In this document: piece after piece, positions 1-9,703 of the stretch
How positions within the stretch are numbered: the first letter of the stretch is position 1
Layout: every line of letters starts with the position of its first letter
Assembly: GCF_039535475.1 (NCBI RefSeq)
Contig: NZ_BAAAXG010000026.1
Span: 3,777,501 to 3,841,500 of the forward strand
Length of the DNA: 64,000 nucleotides
Direction: 5' to 3'
Source: Streptomyces showdoensis
GTDB lineage: Bacteria > Actinomycetota > Actinomycetes > Streptomycetales > Streptomycetaceae
Translations under genes and position numbers: made by a program
The notes under the pieces: model-generated
The model's database searches: none
What the model was told of the DNA's origin: nothing
What the model saw: the letters and a program-made list of their open reading frames with translations, nothing else

Positions 1-52
1 CGCCGAACGGCTCACCGCGATCACCCGGGCCACCCCCGGGGACGCCACATGA
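1..52 (+). CDS. 3' end of an upstream protein, probably a small PH-domain membrane protein (partial)
   Basis: Only the last 16 codons are in the window, ending ...TRATPGDAT with a TGA that overlaps the ATG of the next gene (ATGA). The open frame, coding-like GC3 and the 4-nt overlap support a real gene truncated by the window edge. Known pattern: large three-domain bacterial PH proteins (YdbT type) usually follow a small single-PH protein (YdbS type), so this is inferred to be the YdbS partner. The residues themselves are too few to prove the family. Confidence 0.5.
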   Translation, partial: AERLTAITRATPGDAT

Positions 53-1704
53 GCGAGGACACGGGTACCCGCCCGGTCACGGACCCCGACCCCGCCCCGG
101 CGCGGGCCGCCGACCCGGCACGGGAGTGGCGGCGCCTCCACCCGCGCTCCCTCCTGGCCGGCGCCGCCGTCCTGTGCGGGATCGCCGGCGGCGGCGCCCT
201 GCCCGCCTTCCTCAGCCTCTCCTCCGGCTCCCGGCCCGCCTGGCAGGCCGCCGCCTGGGTCCTCGCCGGGGCTGTGCTGCTCATCGGCGGAGGCACGGCC
301 GCCGACTGGGTCCGGCTGCGCCGCACCCGCTACCGGATCGGCCCCGAACTGGTCGAGCTGCACACCGGTCTCGTCGTGGTGAAACGGCGTTCCCTGGCCC
401 GCGAGCGGATCCGCAGCGTCGACCTCACCGCCAACCCGCTGCAACGCGTCCTCGGCCTGGTCAAGGTCGGGATCGGCACCGGCGAACACACCGACGGCGA
501 CTCCACCCTGGAACTCGACCTGGTCGCCCGCGCCGAGGGCGAGCGGCTCCGCCACACCCTGCTGGCCCGGCTCGAGGGTCCCGAGGACCCCGTCCACGAC
601 GGGGTCCTCGCCGCCGTGGACCCGCGCTGGATCCGCTACGCCCCGGTCTCCTTCGTCACCCCGCTGCTCGCCGTCGCGGCGGGCGGTGCCGTGATGCAGG
701 TCAGCGACTGGTTCGGCGCGCAGGACGAGGTCATCCACTGGATAGGGGACCGCTTCGAGGACGTCTCGCTGCTCTGGATGCTCGTCGACCTCGTCCTGAT
801 CGCGCTGGTCGCCGGCCTGTTCGGCGCCCTCGGCCTCTGGGTCGAGATGTGGTTCCGCTACCGCCTGGAGCGGGAGCCGGGCGGCACCCTGCGGGTCCGC
901 CGGGGCCTGTTCACGGCCCGCTCGATCTCCCTGGAGGAGCGCAGGCTGCGCGGGGTGGAGCTGGTCGAACCGCTCGGCGTACGGCTCTTCCGCGCGGCCC
1001 GCGTCGACGCCGTCGCCACCGGGCTCGCCCAGAACGACGACGACAAGCACGCCGACCTCAAGAACCTGGTGCCGCCGGTGCCCCGCGCCGTCGCGGACCG
1101 GGTCGCCGCGCAGGTGCTGCGCGAGCCCGAGCCGCCGACCGGCGCCCCGCTCGCCGGGCACCCCCGGGCCGCCCGCCGCAGGCGGCTCGGCTGGGCGCTG
1201 TGGACCGGGCTCGGCCCCGCGGCCGTCCTCGCCCTGCTCGGCGCCTGGCTCACCCCGGTCCTGGGGTACGCGGCGGCCGCCTTCGCCGCCCTGGTGACCC
1301 CGCTCGCGCTGGTCCTCGCCCTCGACGCCTACCGGAACCTCGGGCACGGCGTCAGCGGCGCCTACCTGGTCACCCGTTCGGGCACCGTGCGCCGCTCCAC
1401 CGTCGCCCTCCAGCGGGCCGGGGTCATCGGCTGGACGGTCAAGCAGTCCTGGTTCCAGCGCCGGGCCGGCGTGCTCACGCTGAGCGCCACGACGGCCGCC
1501 GGAGAGGGCGCGTACGCCGTCTACGACGCGGGCGAGAGCCAGGGCCTGACCTTCGCCGCCGAGGCCGTACCGGACCTGCTGGGCCCCTTCCTGGAGCCCG
1601 TACGCGACGAGCCCGTACAGGGTGGGTCCGTACGTGAGGAGTCCGTGCGCAGCCGGCCCGTACGAAGCCCGGAAACGCCGGAGGCCCGGTCCACCGAAGG
1701 GTGA
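49..1704 (+). CDS. PH-domain membrane protein, YdbT-like
   Basis: A 551-residue integral membrane protein with three repeats of a bacterial PH (former DUF304) domain. The first lies near residues 88-170 (TRYRIGPELVELHTGLVVVK, then RERIRSVDL), the second near 270-345 (RYRLEREPGGTLRVRRGLF) and the third near 435-500 (GAYLVTRSGTVRRSTVALQ). Hydrophobic helix pairs near residues 38-85, 195-265 and 385-425 separate them. The C-terminal ~35 residues are charged and repetitive (EPVRDEPVQ, EESVRSRPV) and probably disordered. The ATG overlaps the upstream stop, so translation is likely coupled. The molecular role is not established; relatives are annotated only as membrane-flanked domain proteins, some linked to cell-envelope stress. 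No enzyme motif is visible. Confidence 0.85.
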   Translation: MSEDTGTRPVTDPDPAPARAADPAREWRRLHPRSLLAGAAVLCGIAGGGALPAFLSLSSGSRPAWQAAAWVLAGAVLLIGGGTAADWVRLRRTRYRIGPELVELHTGLVVVKRRSLARERIRSVDLTANPLQRVLGLVKVGIGTGEHTDGDSTLELDLVARAEGERLRHTLLARLEGPEDPVHDGVLAAVDPRWIRYAPVSFVTPLLAVAAGGAVMQVSDWFGAQDEVIHWIGDRFEDVSLLWMLVDLVLIALVAGLFGALGLWVEMWFRYRLEREPGGTLRVRRGLFTARSISLEERRLRGVELVEPLGVRLFRAARVDAVATGLAQNDDDKHADLKNLVPPVPRAVADRVAAQVLREPEPPTGAPLAGHPRAARRRRLGWALWTGLGPAAVLALLGAWLTPVLGYAAAAFAALVTPLALVLALDAYRNLGHGVSGAYLVTRSGTVRRSTVALQRAGVIGWTVKQSWFQRRAGVLTLSATTAAGEGAYAVYDAGESQGLTFAAEAVPDLLGPFLEPVRDEPVQGGSVREESVRSRPVRSPETPEARSTEG

Positions 1705-1716
1705 ACCGGGCCTCCG
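1679..1716. terminator. Bidirectional hairpin between convergent genes
   Basis: A 12-bp inverted repeat (CGGAGGCCCGGT at 1679-1690, ACCGGGCCTCCG at 1705-1716) encloses the stop codon of the PH protein in its 14-nt loop. It lies between convergent genes with only 22 nt between their ends. There is no U tract, as is usual for Streptomyces terminators. Confidence 0.6.
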
Positions 1717-1726
1717 TGGCGCGTCC

Positions 1727-2509
1727 TCAGGCCGTGGCCGGGGGGTACAGCGCGCGGGGCAGCTCCGAGGCCGCCGCCGCGTCCAGCAGCCACAGCGTCC
1801 GCGAGCGGCCGTAGGCGCCCGCCGCCGGGGCCTGCACCTCGCCCGCGCCGGACAGGGCGATGGCCGCGGCCTTCGCCTTGTCCTCGCCGGCCGCGAGCAG
1901 CCAGACCTCCTTGGCGGCGCGGATCGCCGGCAGGGTCAGCGAGACCCGGGTCGGCGGCGGCTTGGGCGCGCCGTGCACCCCGACCACCGTCCGCTCGGTC
2001 TCGCGGACCGCCGGGAGCTCCGGGAAGAGCGAGGCCACGTGGGTGTCCGGGCCGACGCCCAGCATCAGCACGTCGAAGGTGGGCACCCCGCCGTGGTCGC
2101 CGGGACCGGCCGCCGCCGCGAGCTCCGCCGCGTACGCCGCGGCCGCGGCCTCCACGTCGTCGCCGTACGGGCCGTCCGAGGCCGGCATCGCGTGCACCCG
2201 GGCCGGGTCCAGCGGGACGCTGTCGAGCAGCGCCTCGCGGGCCTGGGTGACGTTGCGCTTCGGGTCGCCCTCGGGCAGGAAGCGCTCGTCGCCCCACCAC
2301 AGGTCGAGCCGCGCCCAGTCGACCGCGTCCCGCGCGGGCGCCGCACGCAGCGCCGCGAGCAGGCCGTTGCCGTTGCGCCCGCCGGTGAGCACCACCGAGG
2401 CGGTGCCGCGGGCGGCCTGCGCGTCCACGATCTTCGTGATCAGCCGGGCCGCCGCGGCCTGGGCCATCAGCTCCTTGTCGCGGTGGACGACGAGCTGAGG
2501 GGCGCTCAC
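1727..2509 (-). CDS. pgl: 6-phosphogluconolactonase
   Basis: Hydrolyses 6-phosphogluconolactone to 6-phosphogluconate, step two of the oxidative pentose-phosphate pathway. The 260-residue protein has the expected length and family signatures: TGGRNGNGLL near residues 39-48, LWWGDERFLP (the GDERxV-type motif) near 69-78, and LGVGPDTHVASLFP near 140-153. I chose the GTG start (VSAPQLVVHRD) because it overlaps the opcA stop as GTGA and matches the usual N terminus, although the frame stays open far upstream. Last gene of tkt-tal-zwf-opcA-pgl; it probably depends on coupling to opcA for translation. Confidence 0.93.
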   Translation of the reverse strand: MSAPQLVVHRDKELMAQAAAARLITKIVDAQAARGTASVVLTGGRNGNGLLAALRAAPARDAVDWARLDLWWGDERFLPEGDPKRNVTQAREALLDSVPLDPARVHAMPASDGPYGDDVEAAAAAYAAELAAAAGPGDHGGVPTFDVLMLGVGPDTHVASLFPELPAVRETERTVVGVHGAPKPPPTRVSLTLPAIRAAKEVWLLAAGEDKAKAAAIALSGAGEVQAPAAGAYGRSRTLWLLDAAAASELPRALYPPATA

Positions 2510-3549
2510 TTGGCCGCCGCCTTCTTGGCCGGGGCCTTCTTCGCGGCCTTGGCCGCCGGGGCCGGAGCCTCGGCTTCGGGGGCCTCCTCGGCGGGGACGG
2601 TGACGGGCGCGGTGGTCGCCGCCTCCTCGTCGAGCCGCTCCAGGCCGAACCGCAGCGCCGAGGCGTAGGTGTCGTCCGGGTCGAGGCGGCGCAGCTCCTC
2701 CGCGATCAGCTCGGCCGTCTCGCGGCGCTTGAGCGCCACGCCGCGGTCCGGCTGTCCGTGGATGGAGAGCGTGGCGAGCGCGGCGTCCGGCCGGTCGAGC
2801 ACGATGGGACCGAGGCTGGTCTCCATCCGTACCGAGGTGAGGCCGGGACCGGCCGACGTCGAGCGCCGCACCGGGATCTTCAGCCGGTCCGCCAGCCACA
2901 TGGCGAGCAGCTCGACGCTCGGGTTGAACTCCTCGCCCTCCACCTCGGCCGAGGTGACCTCGCACGCGACCTGGTCGAGCGCGGCGGCCAGCATCGAGCG
3001 CCACGGGGTGATCCGGGTCCACGAGAGGTCCGTGTCGCCCGGGGTGTACGCGTCCGCGCGCGCGGTCAGCTCCTGGATGGGCTGCTCGGCGGCGTACGTG
3101 TCGGTCACACGGCGCTGGGCGAGGGCGCCCAGCGGGTCGTTCGCCGGGTCGGTCGGCGAGTTCACCGGCCACCAGACGACGACGGGCGCGTCCGGCAGCA
3201 GCAGCGGCAGCACCACCGACTGGGCGTGGTCGACGACCTCGCCGTACAGCCGGAGCACCACCGTCTCGCCGGTGCTGGCGTCGGCGCCGAGGCGGACCTC
3301 GGCGTCGAGCCGCGCCTTGGCGCGGTCCCGCGGGGAGCGCGAGACCCGCTTGATGACGACGAGGGTCCGCGAGGGGTGCTCGCGGGACGCCTCGTTGGCC
3401 GCCTTGAGCGCGTCGTAGGCGTTCTCCTCGTCGGTGACGATGACGAGGGTGAGCACCATGCCGACGGCCGGGGTGCCGATGGCCCGCCGCCCGAGCACCA
3501 GCGCCTTGTTGATCTTGGAGGACGTGGTGTCCGTCAGGTCGGTCTTCAT
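2506..3549 (-). CDS. opcA: Glucose-6-phosphate dehydrogenase assembly protein OpcA
   Basis: Actinobacterial and cyanobacterial OpcA binds glucose-6-phosphate dehydrogenase and is needed for its full activity. The 347-residue protein starts MKTDLTDTTSSKINKALV and includes the family-typical stretches LTLVIVTDEENAYDALKAA and DAPVVVWWPVNSP. A C-terminal Ala/Lys/Pro-rich tail (KAAKKAPAKKAAAK) is low complexity and positively charged. ATG overlaps the zwf stop (ATGA), and its own TGA overlaps the pgl GTG, so zwf-opcA-pgl is a tightly coupled unit. Position directly after zwf supports the assignment. Confidence 0.93.
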   Translation of the reverse strand: MKTDLTDTTSSKINKALVLGRRAIGTPAVGMVLTLVIVTDEENAYDALKAANEASREHPSRTLVVIKRVSRSPRDRAKARLDAEVRLGADASTGETVVLRLYGEVVDHAQSVVLPLLLPDAPVVVWWPVNSPTDPANDPLGALAQRRVTDTYAAEQPIQELTARADAYTPGDTDLSWTRITPWRSMLAAALDQVACEVTSAEVEGEEFNPSVELLAMWLADRLKIPVRRSTSAGPGLTSVRMETSLGPIVLDRPDAALATLSIHGQPDRGVALKRRETAELIAEELRRLDPDDTYASALRFGLERLDEEAATTAPVTVPAEEAPEAEAPAPAAKAAKKAPAKKAAAK

Positions 3550-5078
3550 GGCCGGCGCCAGCTCCTGCCGTCTCGTGCGAGCATCTCGTCCGCCTCGACC
3601 GGACCCCAGGTCCCGGACTGGTACTGCGCGGGCTTGCCGTGCTTGTCCCAGAACTGCTCGATCGGGTCGAGGATCTTCCAGGACAGCTCGACCTCCTCGA
3701 CGCGGGGGAAGAGGTTGGAGTCGCCGAGCAGGACGTCGAGGATGAGCCGCTCGTAGGCCTCGGGGCTGGACTCGGTGAAGGACTCGCCGTAGGCGAAGTC
3801 CATCGACACGTCCCGGACCTCCATCTGCGTGCCCGGCACCTTGGAGCCGAACCGCATGGTGACGCCCTCGTCCGGCTGCACGCGGATGACGAGCGCGTTC
3901 TGGCCGAGCTCCTCCGTCGCCGTCTGGTCGAAGGGGGAGTGCGGGGCGCGCTGGAAGACCACCGCGATCTCGGTGACCCGGCGGCCCAGGCGCTTGCCGG
4001 TGCGCAGGTAGAAGGGGACGCCCGCCCAGCGGCGGTTGTCGATCTCCACCTTGATGGCCGCGTAGGTGTCGGTCTTCGACTGGGGGTCGATGCCGTCTTC
4101 CTGGAGGTAGCCGACGGCCTTCTCGCCGCCCTGCCACCCGGCCGCGTACTGGCCGCGCACGGTGGACTTGCCCAGGTCCTTCGGCAGCTTCACCGCGCCG
4201 AGCACCTTGGTCTTCTCCGCGGCGAGCGCGTCGGCGTCGAAGGAGGCGGGCTCCTCCATCGCGGTCAGCGCCAGCAGCTGGAGCAGGTGGTTCTGGATGA
4301 CGTCACGGGCGGCGCCGATGCCGTCGTAGTAGCCGGCCCGGCCGCCGATGCCGATGTCCTCGGCCATGGTGATCTGCACGTGGTCGACGTACGACCGGTT
4401 CCAGATCGGCTCGAAGAGGGTGTTGGCGAAGCGGAGCGCCAGGATGTTCTGGACGGTCTCCTTGCCGAGGTAGTGGTCGATGCGGAAGACCGCGTCGGGC
4501 GGGAAGACCTCGTGGACGACCTCGTTGAGCTCCTTGGCGGAGGCCAGGTCGTGACCGAAGGGCTTCTCGATGACCGCCCGGCGCCAGGAGCCGTTCTTCT
4601 GGTCGGCCAGGCCGTGCTTCTTCAGCTGCCGGACGACCAGGGGGAAGAACTTCGGCGGCACGGACAGGTAGAAGGCGAAGTTGCCGCCGGTGCCCTGCGC
4701 CTTGTCCAGTTCCTCGATGGTGGTCTTCAGCTGGTCGAAGGCGTCGTCGTCGTCGAAGTCGCCCTGGACGAAGCGCATCCCCTGGATCAGCTGCTGCCAC
4801 ACCTCCTCGCGGAACGGCGTGCGGGCGTGCTGCTTGACGGCGTCGTGGACCTCCTGCGCGAAGTCCTCGTCCTGCCACTCGCGACGGGCGAAGCCGATCA
4901 GCGAGAAGCCCGGCGGCAGCAGACCACGGTTGGCGAGGTCGTAGACCGCGGGCATGAGCTTCTTGCGGGACAGATCGCCCGTGACACCGAAGATCACCAG
5001 ACCCGACGGCCCCGCGATGCGCGGGAGCCGTCGGTCTGCGGCGTCACGGAGCGGGTTCGCTCCGGTGACTGCGCTCAA
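3546..5078 (-). CDS. zwf: Glucose-6-phosphate 1-dehydrogenase
   Basis: Oxidises glucose-6-phosphate to 6-phosphogluconolactone and generates NADPH. The ~510-residue protein carries the N-terminal nucleotide-binding motif GVTGDLSRKKLMPAVYDL and the catalytic signature RIDHYLGKE. I chose a TTG start (LSAVTGANPLRDAADRRLP) because GGAGG lies about 10 nt upstream and homologues begin just before NPLRD; the frame itself continues open further upstream through the tal 3' end. Only 5 nt separate it from tal. The unusual TTG start may lower translation, so the exact N terminus is uncertain by a few residues. The 3' end overlaps opcA. Confidence 0.93.
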   Translation of the reverse strand: MSAVTGANPLRDAADRRLPRIAGPSGLVIFGVTGDLSRKKLMPAVYDLANRGLLPPGFSLIGFARREWQDEDFAQEVHDAVKQHARTPFREEVWQQLIQGMRFVQGDFDDDDAFDQLKTTIEELDKAQGTGGNFAFYLSVPPKFFPLVVRQLKKHGLADQKNGSWRRAVIEKPFGHDLASAKELNEVVHEVFPPDAVFRIDHYLGKETVQNILALRFANTLFEPIWNRSYVDHVQITMAEDIGIGGRAGYYDGIGAARDVIQNHLLQLLALTAMEEPASFDADALAAEKTKVLGAVKLPKDLGKSTVRGQYAAGWQGGEKAVGYLQEDGIDPQSKTDTYAAIKVEIDNRRWAGVPFYLRTGKRLGRRVTEIAVVFQRAPHSPFDQTATEELGQNALVIRVQPDEGVTMRFGSKVPGTQMEVRDVSMDFAYGESFTESSPEAYERLILDVLLGDSNLFPRVEEVELSWKILDPIEQFWDKHGKPAQYQSGTWGPVEADEMLARDGRSWRRP

Positions 5079-5083
5079 GGTGA

Positions 5084-6202
5084 TTACGCCTCCGAAGGTG
5101 CGCGGCGGGCGAGCTCCGCCTCGGTCGACTTGAGCAGGTCGTTCCAGGACGCCTCGAACTTGTCGACGCCCTCGTCCTCGAGGAGCTGGACGACCTCGTC
5201 GTACGAGATGCCCAGCTTCGCCACGGCGGCGAGGACCTGACGGGAGTCCTCGTAGGTGCCGCGGATGGTGTCGCCCACGATCTGGCCGTGGTCGGCGGTG
5301 GCCTCCAGGGTGGCCTCCGGCATGGTGTTCACCGTGCCCGGGGCGACCAGGTCGTCCACGTACAGGGTGTCCTTGTACGCCGGGTCCTTGACGCCGGTCG
5401 AGGCCCACAGCGGACGCTGCTTGTTGGCCTGCGCCTTGTCGAGGGCGGCCCAGCGGTCGGAGGAGAAGACCTCCTCGAACGCCTCGTAGGCGAGACGCGC
5501 GTTGGCCAGGGCGGACTTGCCCTTGAGGGCCTTGGCCTCGTCCGTGCCGATGCCGTCGAGGCGCTTGTCGATCTCGGTGTCCACGCGGGACACGAAGAAG
5601 GACGCCACGGAGTGGATCTTCGAGAGGTCCAGGCCGCGCTCGCGGGCCTTCTCCAGACCCGCCAGGTAGGCGTCCATGACCGCGCGGTAGCGCTCCAGCG
5701 AGAAGATCAGCGTCACGTTGACGCTGATGCCGAGGCCGATGACCTCGGTGATCGCCGGCAGACCCGCCTTGGTGGCCGGGATCTTGATGAGGGTGTTGGG
5801 ACGGTCCACCAGCCAGGCCAGCTGCTTGGCCTCGGCGATGGTGGGGGCCGTCTGGTGGGCCAGCCGGGGGTCGACCTCGATGGAGACCCGGCCGTCCTGG
5901 CCGTCGGTCGCGTCGAACACCGGGCGCAGGATGTCGGCGGCGTCCCTCACGTCAGCCGTCGTGATCATGCGGATGGCCTCGTCCACGGTCACCTTGCGGA
6001 CGGCCAGGTCGACGAGCTGCTGCTCGTAACCGTCGCCCGAGGTGATCGCCTTCTGGAAGATGGACGGGTTGGTGGTCACACCGACCACGTGGCTCTGGTC
6101 GATGAGCTCGGCCAGGTTGCCGGACGTGATCCGCTTGCGCGAGAGGTCGTCCAGCCAGATCGCGACGCCTTCGTCGGAGAGGCGCTTGAGAGCGTCTGTC
6201 AT
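5084..6202 (-). CDS. tal: Transaldolase
   Basis: Transfers a dihydroxyacetone unit from sedoheptulose-7-phosphate to glyceraldehyde-3-phosphate in the non-oxidative pentose-phosphate pathway. The 372-residue protein is the longer actinobacterial type. It shows [14 protein letters not shown] near residues 40-53 and the Schiff-base lysine region [15 protein letters not shown] near 135-150. The ATG is preceded by GGAG about 11 nt upstream. It sits 36 nt after tkt and 5 nt before zwf, in the usual actinobacterial gene order. Confidence 0.95.
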   Translation of the reverse strand: MTDALKRLSDEGVAIWLDDLSRKRITSGNLAELIDQSHVVGVTTNPSIFQKAITSGDGYEQQLVDLAVRKVTVDEAIRMITTADVRDAADILRPVFDATDGQDGRVSIEVDPRLAHQTAPTIAEAKQLAWLVDRPNTLIKIPATKAGLPAITEVIGLGISVNVTLIFSLERYRAVMDAYLAGLEKARERGLDLSKIHSVASFFVSRVDTEIDKRLDGIGTDEAKALKGKSALANARLAYEAFEEVFSSDRWAALDKAQANKQRPLWASTGVKDPAYKDTLYVDDLVAPGTVNTMPEATLEATADHGQIVGDTIRGTYEDSRQVLAAVAKLGISYDEVVQLLEDEGVDKFEASWNDLLKSTEAELARRAPSEA

Positions 6203-6238
6203 GAGAGTTGCATCTCCATTAAGTCGTACGTATGGGCG

Positions 6239-8326
6239 TCAGCGCGCGGCGGCGGCGAGGGATTCCCGCGCGGCGGCGACGATCGCCTCCGGCGTGAAGC
6301 CGAACTCGCGGAAGAGCACCTTCGCGTCGGCCGAGGCACCGAAGTGCTCCAGCGAGACGATCCGGCCGGCGTCGCCGACGTACTTGTGCCAGGTCAGACC
6401 GATCCCGGCCTCGACCGCGACGCGCGCGGTGACGGCCGGCGGCAGGACCGCGTCCTTGTACGCCTGCTCCTGCTCCTCGAACCACTCCACCGACGGCATC
6501 GAGACCACGCGGGTCGGGACGCCGGCGGCCTGCAGCTGCTCCCGGGCCTCGACGGCCAGGTGCACCTCGGAACCGGTCGCGATCAGCACCAGCTGCGCCT
6601 CGCCGCCTTCCGCCTCGAACAGCACGTAGCCGCCCTTGGCCGCGTCCTCGTTCGGCGCGTAGGTCGGCACTCCCTGGCGGGTGAGGGCCAGGCCGTGCGG
6701 CGCACCCTTGCCGAACACCTTGGTGTGACGCTTCATGATCTCGCGCCAGGCGATCGCCGTCTCGTTGGCGTCGGCCGGGCGGACGACGTTGAGGCCCGGG
6801 ATCGCGCGCAGCGAGGCCAGGTGCTCCACCGGCTGGTGGGTCGGGCCGTCCTCGCCGAGGCCGATCGAGTCGTGCGTCCACACGTACGTCACCGGCAGGT
6901 GCATCAGTGCGGACAGCCGGACGGCGTTGCGCATGTAGTCGGAGAACACCAGGAAGGTGCCGCCGTAGATGCGGGTGTTGCCGTGCAGGGCGATGCCGTT
7001 CATCTCCGCGGCCATGGAGTGCTCGCGGATGCCGAAGTGGATCGTCCGGCCGTACTTGTCCGCCTCGGGCAGCGGGTTGCCCTCCGGGAGGAAGGAGGAC
7101 GTCTTGTCGATCGTGGTGTTGTTGGACCCGGCGAGGTCGGCCGAGCCGCCCCACAGCTCCGGGATCACCGCGCCGAGCGCCTGCAGGACCTTGCCGGACG
7201 CGGCACGCGTCGCGACGCCCTGGCCCGCCTCGAAGACCGGGAGCTTCTCCTCCCAGCCGGCCGGGAGCTCGTTGGCCTGGATGCGGTCGAACTCGGCCGC
7301 CCGCTCCGGGTTGGCGGTGCGCCACTCGGCGAGCGACTTCTCCCAGGCGGCGCGGGCCTCGCGGCCGCGGTCGCCGAGCGAGCGGGTGTGCGCGATGACC
7401 TCGTCGGAGACCTCGAAGGTCTGCTCCGGGTCGAAGCCGAGGACGCGCTTGGTGGCCGCGATCTCCTCGTCGCCCAGCGCCGAGCCGTGCGCGGCCTCGG
7501 TGTTCTGGGCGTTCGGCGCCGGCCAGGCGATGATCGAGCGCATCGCGATGAACGAGGGGCGCTCCGTCTCGGCCTCGGCGGCCTTGACCGCGGCGTACAG
7601 CGCGGCCGGGTCCAGGTCGCCGTTGGCCTGCGGCTCCACGCGCTGGACGTGCCAGCCGTAGGCCTCGTACCGCTTCATCGTGTCCTCGGACACGGCGGTC
7701 TCGGTGTCGCCCTCGATCGAGATGTGGTTGTCGTCCCACAGCAGGATCAGGTTGCCGAGCTTCTGGTGGCCCGCGAGCGAGGAGGCCTCGGCGGAGATGC
7801 CCTCCTGGAGGCAGCCGTCGCCGGCGATCACGTAGATGCGGTGATCGAAGGGAGAGGTGCCCTCGGCGGCCTCCGGGTCGAACAGGCCGCGCTCGTAGCG
7901 GGCCGCCATGGCCATGCCCACGGCGTTGGCGACGCCCTGGCCCAGCGGGCCGGTGGTCGTCTCCACGCCCGCCGTGTGGCCGTACTCCGGGTGGCCCGGA
8001 GTCTTGGAGCCCCAGGTGCGGAACGCCTTCAGGTCGTCGAGCTCGAGACCGAAGCCGCCCAGGTACAGCTGGGTGTAGAGGGTCAGGGACGAGTGCCCGG
8101 CGGAGAGCACGAAGCGGTCACGGCCCACCCACTCCGGGTCGGCCGGGTCGTGCCGCATCACCTTCTGGAAGAGGGTGTACGCGGCGGGCGCGAGGCTCAT
8201 CGCCGTACCGGGATGGCCGTTGCCGACCTTCTGCACGGCGTCGGCGGCAAGGATGCGGGCGGTGTCCACGGCCCGCTGGTCCAGTTCGGTCCACTCGAGG
8301 TCTGTGGTCGTCGGCTTAGTGCTCAC
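6239..8326 (-). CDS. tkt: Transketolase
   Basis: Thiamine-diphosphate enzyme moving two-carbon units between pentose and other sugar phosphates. At 695 residues it has normal length. Visible signatures include the N-terminal GNGHPGTAMSLAP, the ThDP/metal motif GDGCLQEGISAEA, the pyrimidine-domain stretch FGIREHSMAAEMNGIALHG and the C-terminal domain LIATGSEVHLAVEA. GTG start (VSTKPTTTDLEW), with GAGGAG about 10 nt upstream. First gene of the pentose-phosphate operon, divergent from ctaB across a 349-nt region that must hold its promoter. Confidence 0.95.
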   Translation of the reverse strand: MSTKPTTTDLEWTELDQRAVDTARILAADAVQKVGNGHPGTAMSLAPAAYTLFQKVMRHDPADPEWVGRDRFVLSAGHSSLTLYTQLYLGGFGLELDDLKAFRTWGSKTPGHPEYGHTAGVETTTGPLGQGVANAVGMAMAARYERGLFDPEAAEGTSPFDHRIYVIAGDGCLQEGISAEASSLAGHQKLGNLILLWDDNHISIEGDTETAVSEDTMKRYEAYGWHVQRVEPQANGDLDPAALYAAVKAAEAETERPSFIAMRSIIAWPAPNAQNTEAAHGSALGDEEIAATKRVLGFDPEQTFEVSDEVIAHTRSLGDRGREARAAWEKSLAEWRTANPERAAEFDRIQANELPAGWEEKLPVFEAGQGVATRAASGKVLQALGAVIPELWGGSADLAGSNNTTIDKTSSFLPEGNPLPEADKYGRTIHFGIREHSMAAEMNGIALHGNTRIYGGTFLVFSDYMRNAVRLSALMHLPVTYVWTHDSIGLGEDGPTHQPVEHLASLRAIPGLNVVRPADANETAIAWREIMKRHTKVFGKGAPHGLALTRQGVPTYAPNEDAAKGGYVLFEAEGGEAQLVLIATGSEVHLAVEAREQLQAAGVPTRVVSMPSVEWFEEQEQAYKDAVLPPAVTARVAVEAGIGLTWHKYVGDAGRIVSLEHFGASADAKVLFREFGFTPEAIVAAARESLAAAAR

Positions 8327-8675
8327 CCTGAGTCAGGGCTCCTCTCCGCATGTCTGTAGCCGGTGACTGAGGGTGTCCCGGCGGTGTCGAGCCTACCCCC
8401 GGAATTCGTCCCTCTTTTCGTGTTCATGCCGCTCATATGTGCGCTCACAGCAAAGACTGCCGGGGGCCGCGGGAGTTCGCCTCCCGAGCCGGACACGGGG
8501 CGTGTCCACCCCTTGGGACGCACCCCGCGCGCACCCCCGCGTGGGTCCCGCCAACACGACCCCACCCCCGCGAAGATCGGCGTATGGGCAACGTCTACAG
8601 TGGCGTGGTACGCGCAAGTCTTCACCCCGTTCTCATCCGGGGAGCTTGCTGGGAATTTCTCTGTCAGGGGTGTGC
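8327..8675. promoter_or_regulatory. Divergent tkt/ctaB promoter region with an inverted repeat
   Basis: This 349-nt non-coding stretch separates divergent operons. It contains a perfect GGACACG-GGG-CGTGTCC inverted repeat at 8491-8507, a candidate operator. TAGGCT on the minus strand (8390-8395) is a possible -10 for tkt, and TACAGT (8596-8601) a possible -10 for ctaB, about 75 nt before its start. No convincing TTGAC -35 accompanies either. Short open frames here look like shadows without ribosome binding sites. Confidence 0.4.
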
Positions 8676-9623
8676 GTGACGGCCGTCGAGTCCCGACCCG
8701 CAGGGGTCGTCTTGACTCCCAGCCCGGGGGGCCATCGGCCGTTCGGGGCCCGCGTCAAGGCATTCGTGGCGCTGACCAAGCCGCGGATCATCGAGCTGCT
8801 GCTCATCACCACCGTTCCGGTGATGTTCCTCGCCGAGCAGGGCGTGCCCGACCTGTGGCTCGTGCTCGCCACGTGTTTCGGCGGATACCTGTCGGCGGGT
8901 GGCGCGAATGCGCTCAACATGTACATCGACCGCGACATCGACGCGCTGATGGACCGCACGTCGCAGCGTCCGCTCGTCACCGGCGTGCTCACTCCGCGTG
9001 AGGGCCTGGTCTTCGGACTCACCCTCGCCGTGGTCTCCACGCTCTGGTTCGGACTGCTGGTCAACTGGCTGTCCGCCGCCCTGTCGCTCGGCGCGCTCCT
9101 CTTCTACGTCGTGGTCTACACGATGATCCTGAAGCGGCGCACCACCCAGAACATCGTCTGGGGCGGCATCGCCGGCTGCCTGCCGGTGCTCATCGGCTGG
9201 TCGGCCGTGACGAACTCGATGTCGTGGGCCGCGGTCATCCTCTTCCTCGTCATCTTCTTCTGGACGCCGCCGCACTACTGGCCGCTGTCGATGAAGGTGA
9301 AGGACGACTACGCCCGCGCGGGCGTGCCCATGCTGCCGGTGCTCGCCTCCAACAAGGTCGTCGCCAAGCAGATCGTGCTCTACAGCTGGGTGATGGTCGC
9401 CGTCTCGCTGCTGCTCACCCCGCTGGGCTACACCGGCTGGTTCTACACGGCCGTGGCGCTGGCCACCGGCGGCTGGTGGCTGTGGGAGGCGCACGCCCTG
9501 CTCAACCGCGCCAAGGCGGGTGCCACGGGCGCCAAGCTCAAGGAGATGCGCCTCTTCCACTGGTCCATCACCTATGTGTCGCTGCTCTTCGTGGCGGTCG
9601 CGGTGGACCCCTTCCTGCGCTAG
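8676..9623 (+). CDS. ctaB: Protoheme IX farnesyltransferase (heme O synthase)
   Basis: UbiA-family prenyltransferase that adds farnesyl to protoheme to give heme O, precursor of the heme A of aa3 oxidase. It has the first Asp-rich/NMYID motif [19 protein letters not shown] and a second-loop motif [16 protein letters not shown], with about nine hydrophobic helices. I chose GTG at 8676 ([12 protein letters not shown], 315 residues) because AGGGG ends 5 nt upstream; GTG at 8670 is an alternative. The open frame continues further upstream but the extension is not family-like. Paired by function with ctaA about 2.7 kb downstream. Confidence 0.93.
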   Translation: MTAVESRPAGVVLTPSPGGHRPFGARVKAFVALTKPRIIELLLITTVPVMFLAEQGVPDLWLVLATCFGGYLSAGGANALNMYIDRDIDALMDRTSQRPLVTGVLTPREGLVFGLTLAVVSTLWFGLLVNWLSAALSLGALLFYVVVYTMILKRRTTQNIVWGGIAGCLPVLIGWSAVTNSMSWAAVILFLVIFFWTPPHYWPLSMKVKDDYARAGVPMLPVLASNKVVAKQIVLYSWVMVAVSLLLTPLGYTGWFYTAVALATGGWWLWEAHALLNRAKAGATGAKLKEMRLFHWSITYVSLLFVAVAVDPFLR

Positions 9624-9633
9624 TCCGTACGGA

Positions 9634-9650
9634 CCCGGCCGGCGGCCGGG
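9634..9650. terminator. Short hairpin after ctaB
   Basis: CCCGGCC-GGC-GGCCGGG forms a 7-bp stem with a 3-nt loop 10 nt after the ctaB stop. It is weak and GC-only; it could simply be sequence bias. Confidence 0.3.
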
Positions 9651-9703
9651 GTGCGTGGCCCACGCCACGTGCCCCGGCCGTCGCCAGTCGATCTACCCGC
9701 GAG

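Noticed and set aside
5288..8359. 1,023-codon open frame on the plus strand opposite tal and tkt
   Set aside because: Antisense shadow of transaldolase and transketolase, with Val/Gly/Arg-rich composition and no ribosome site.
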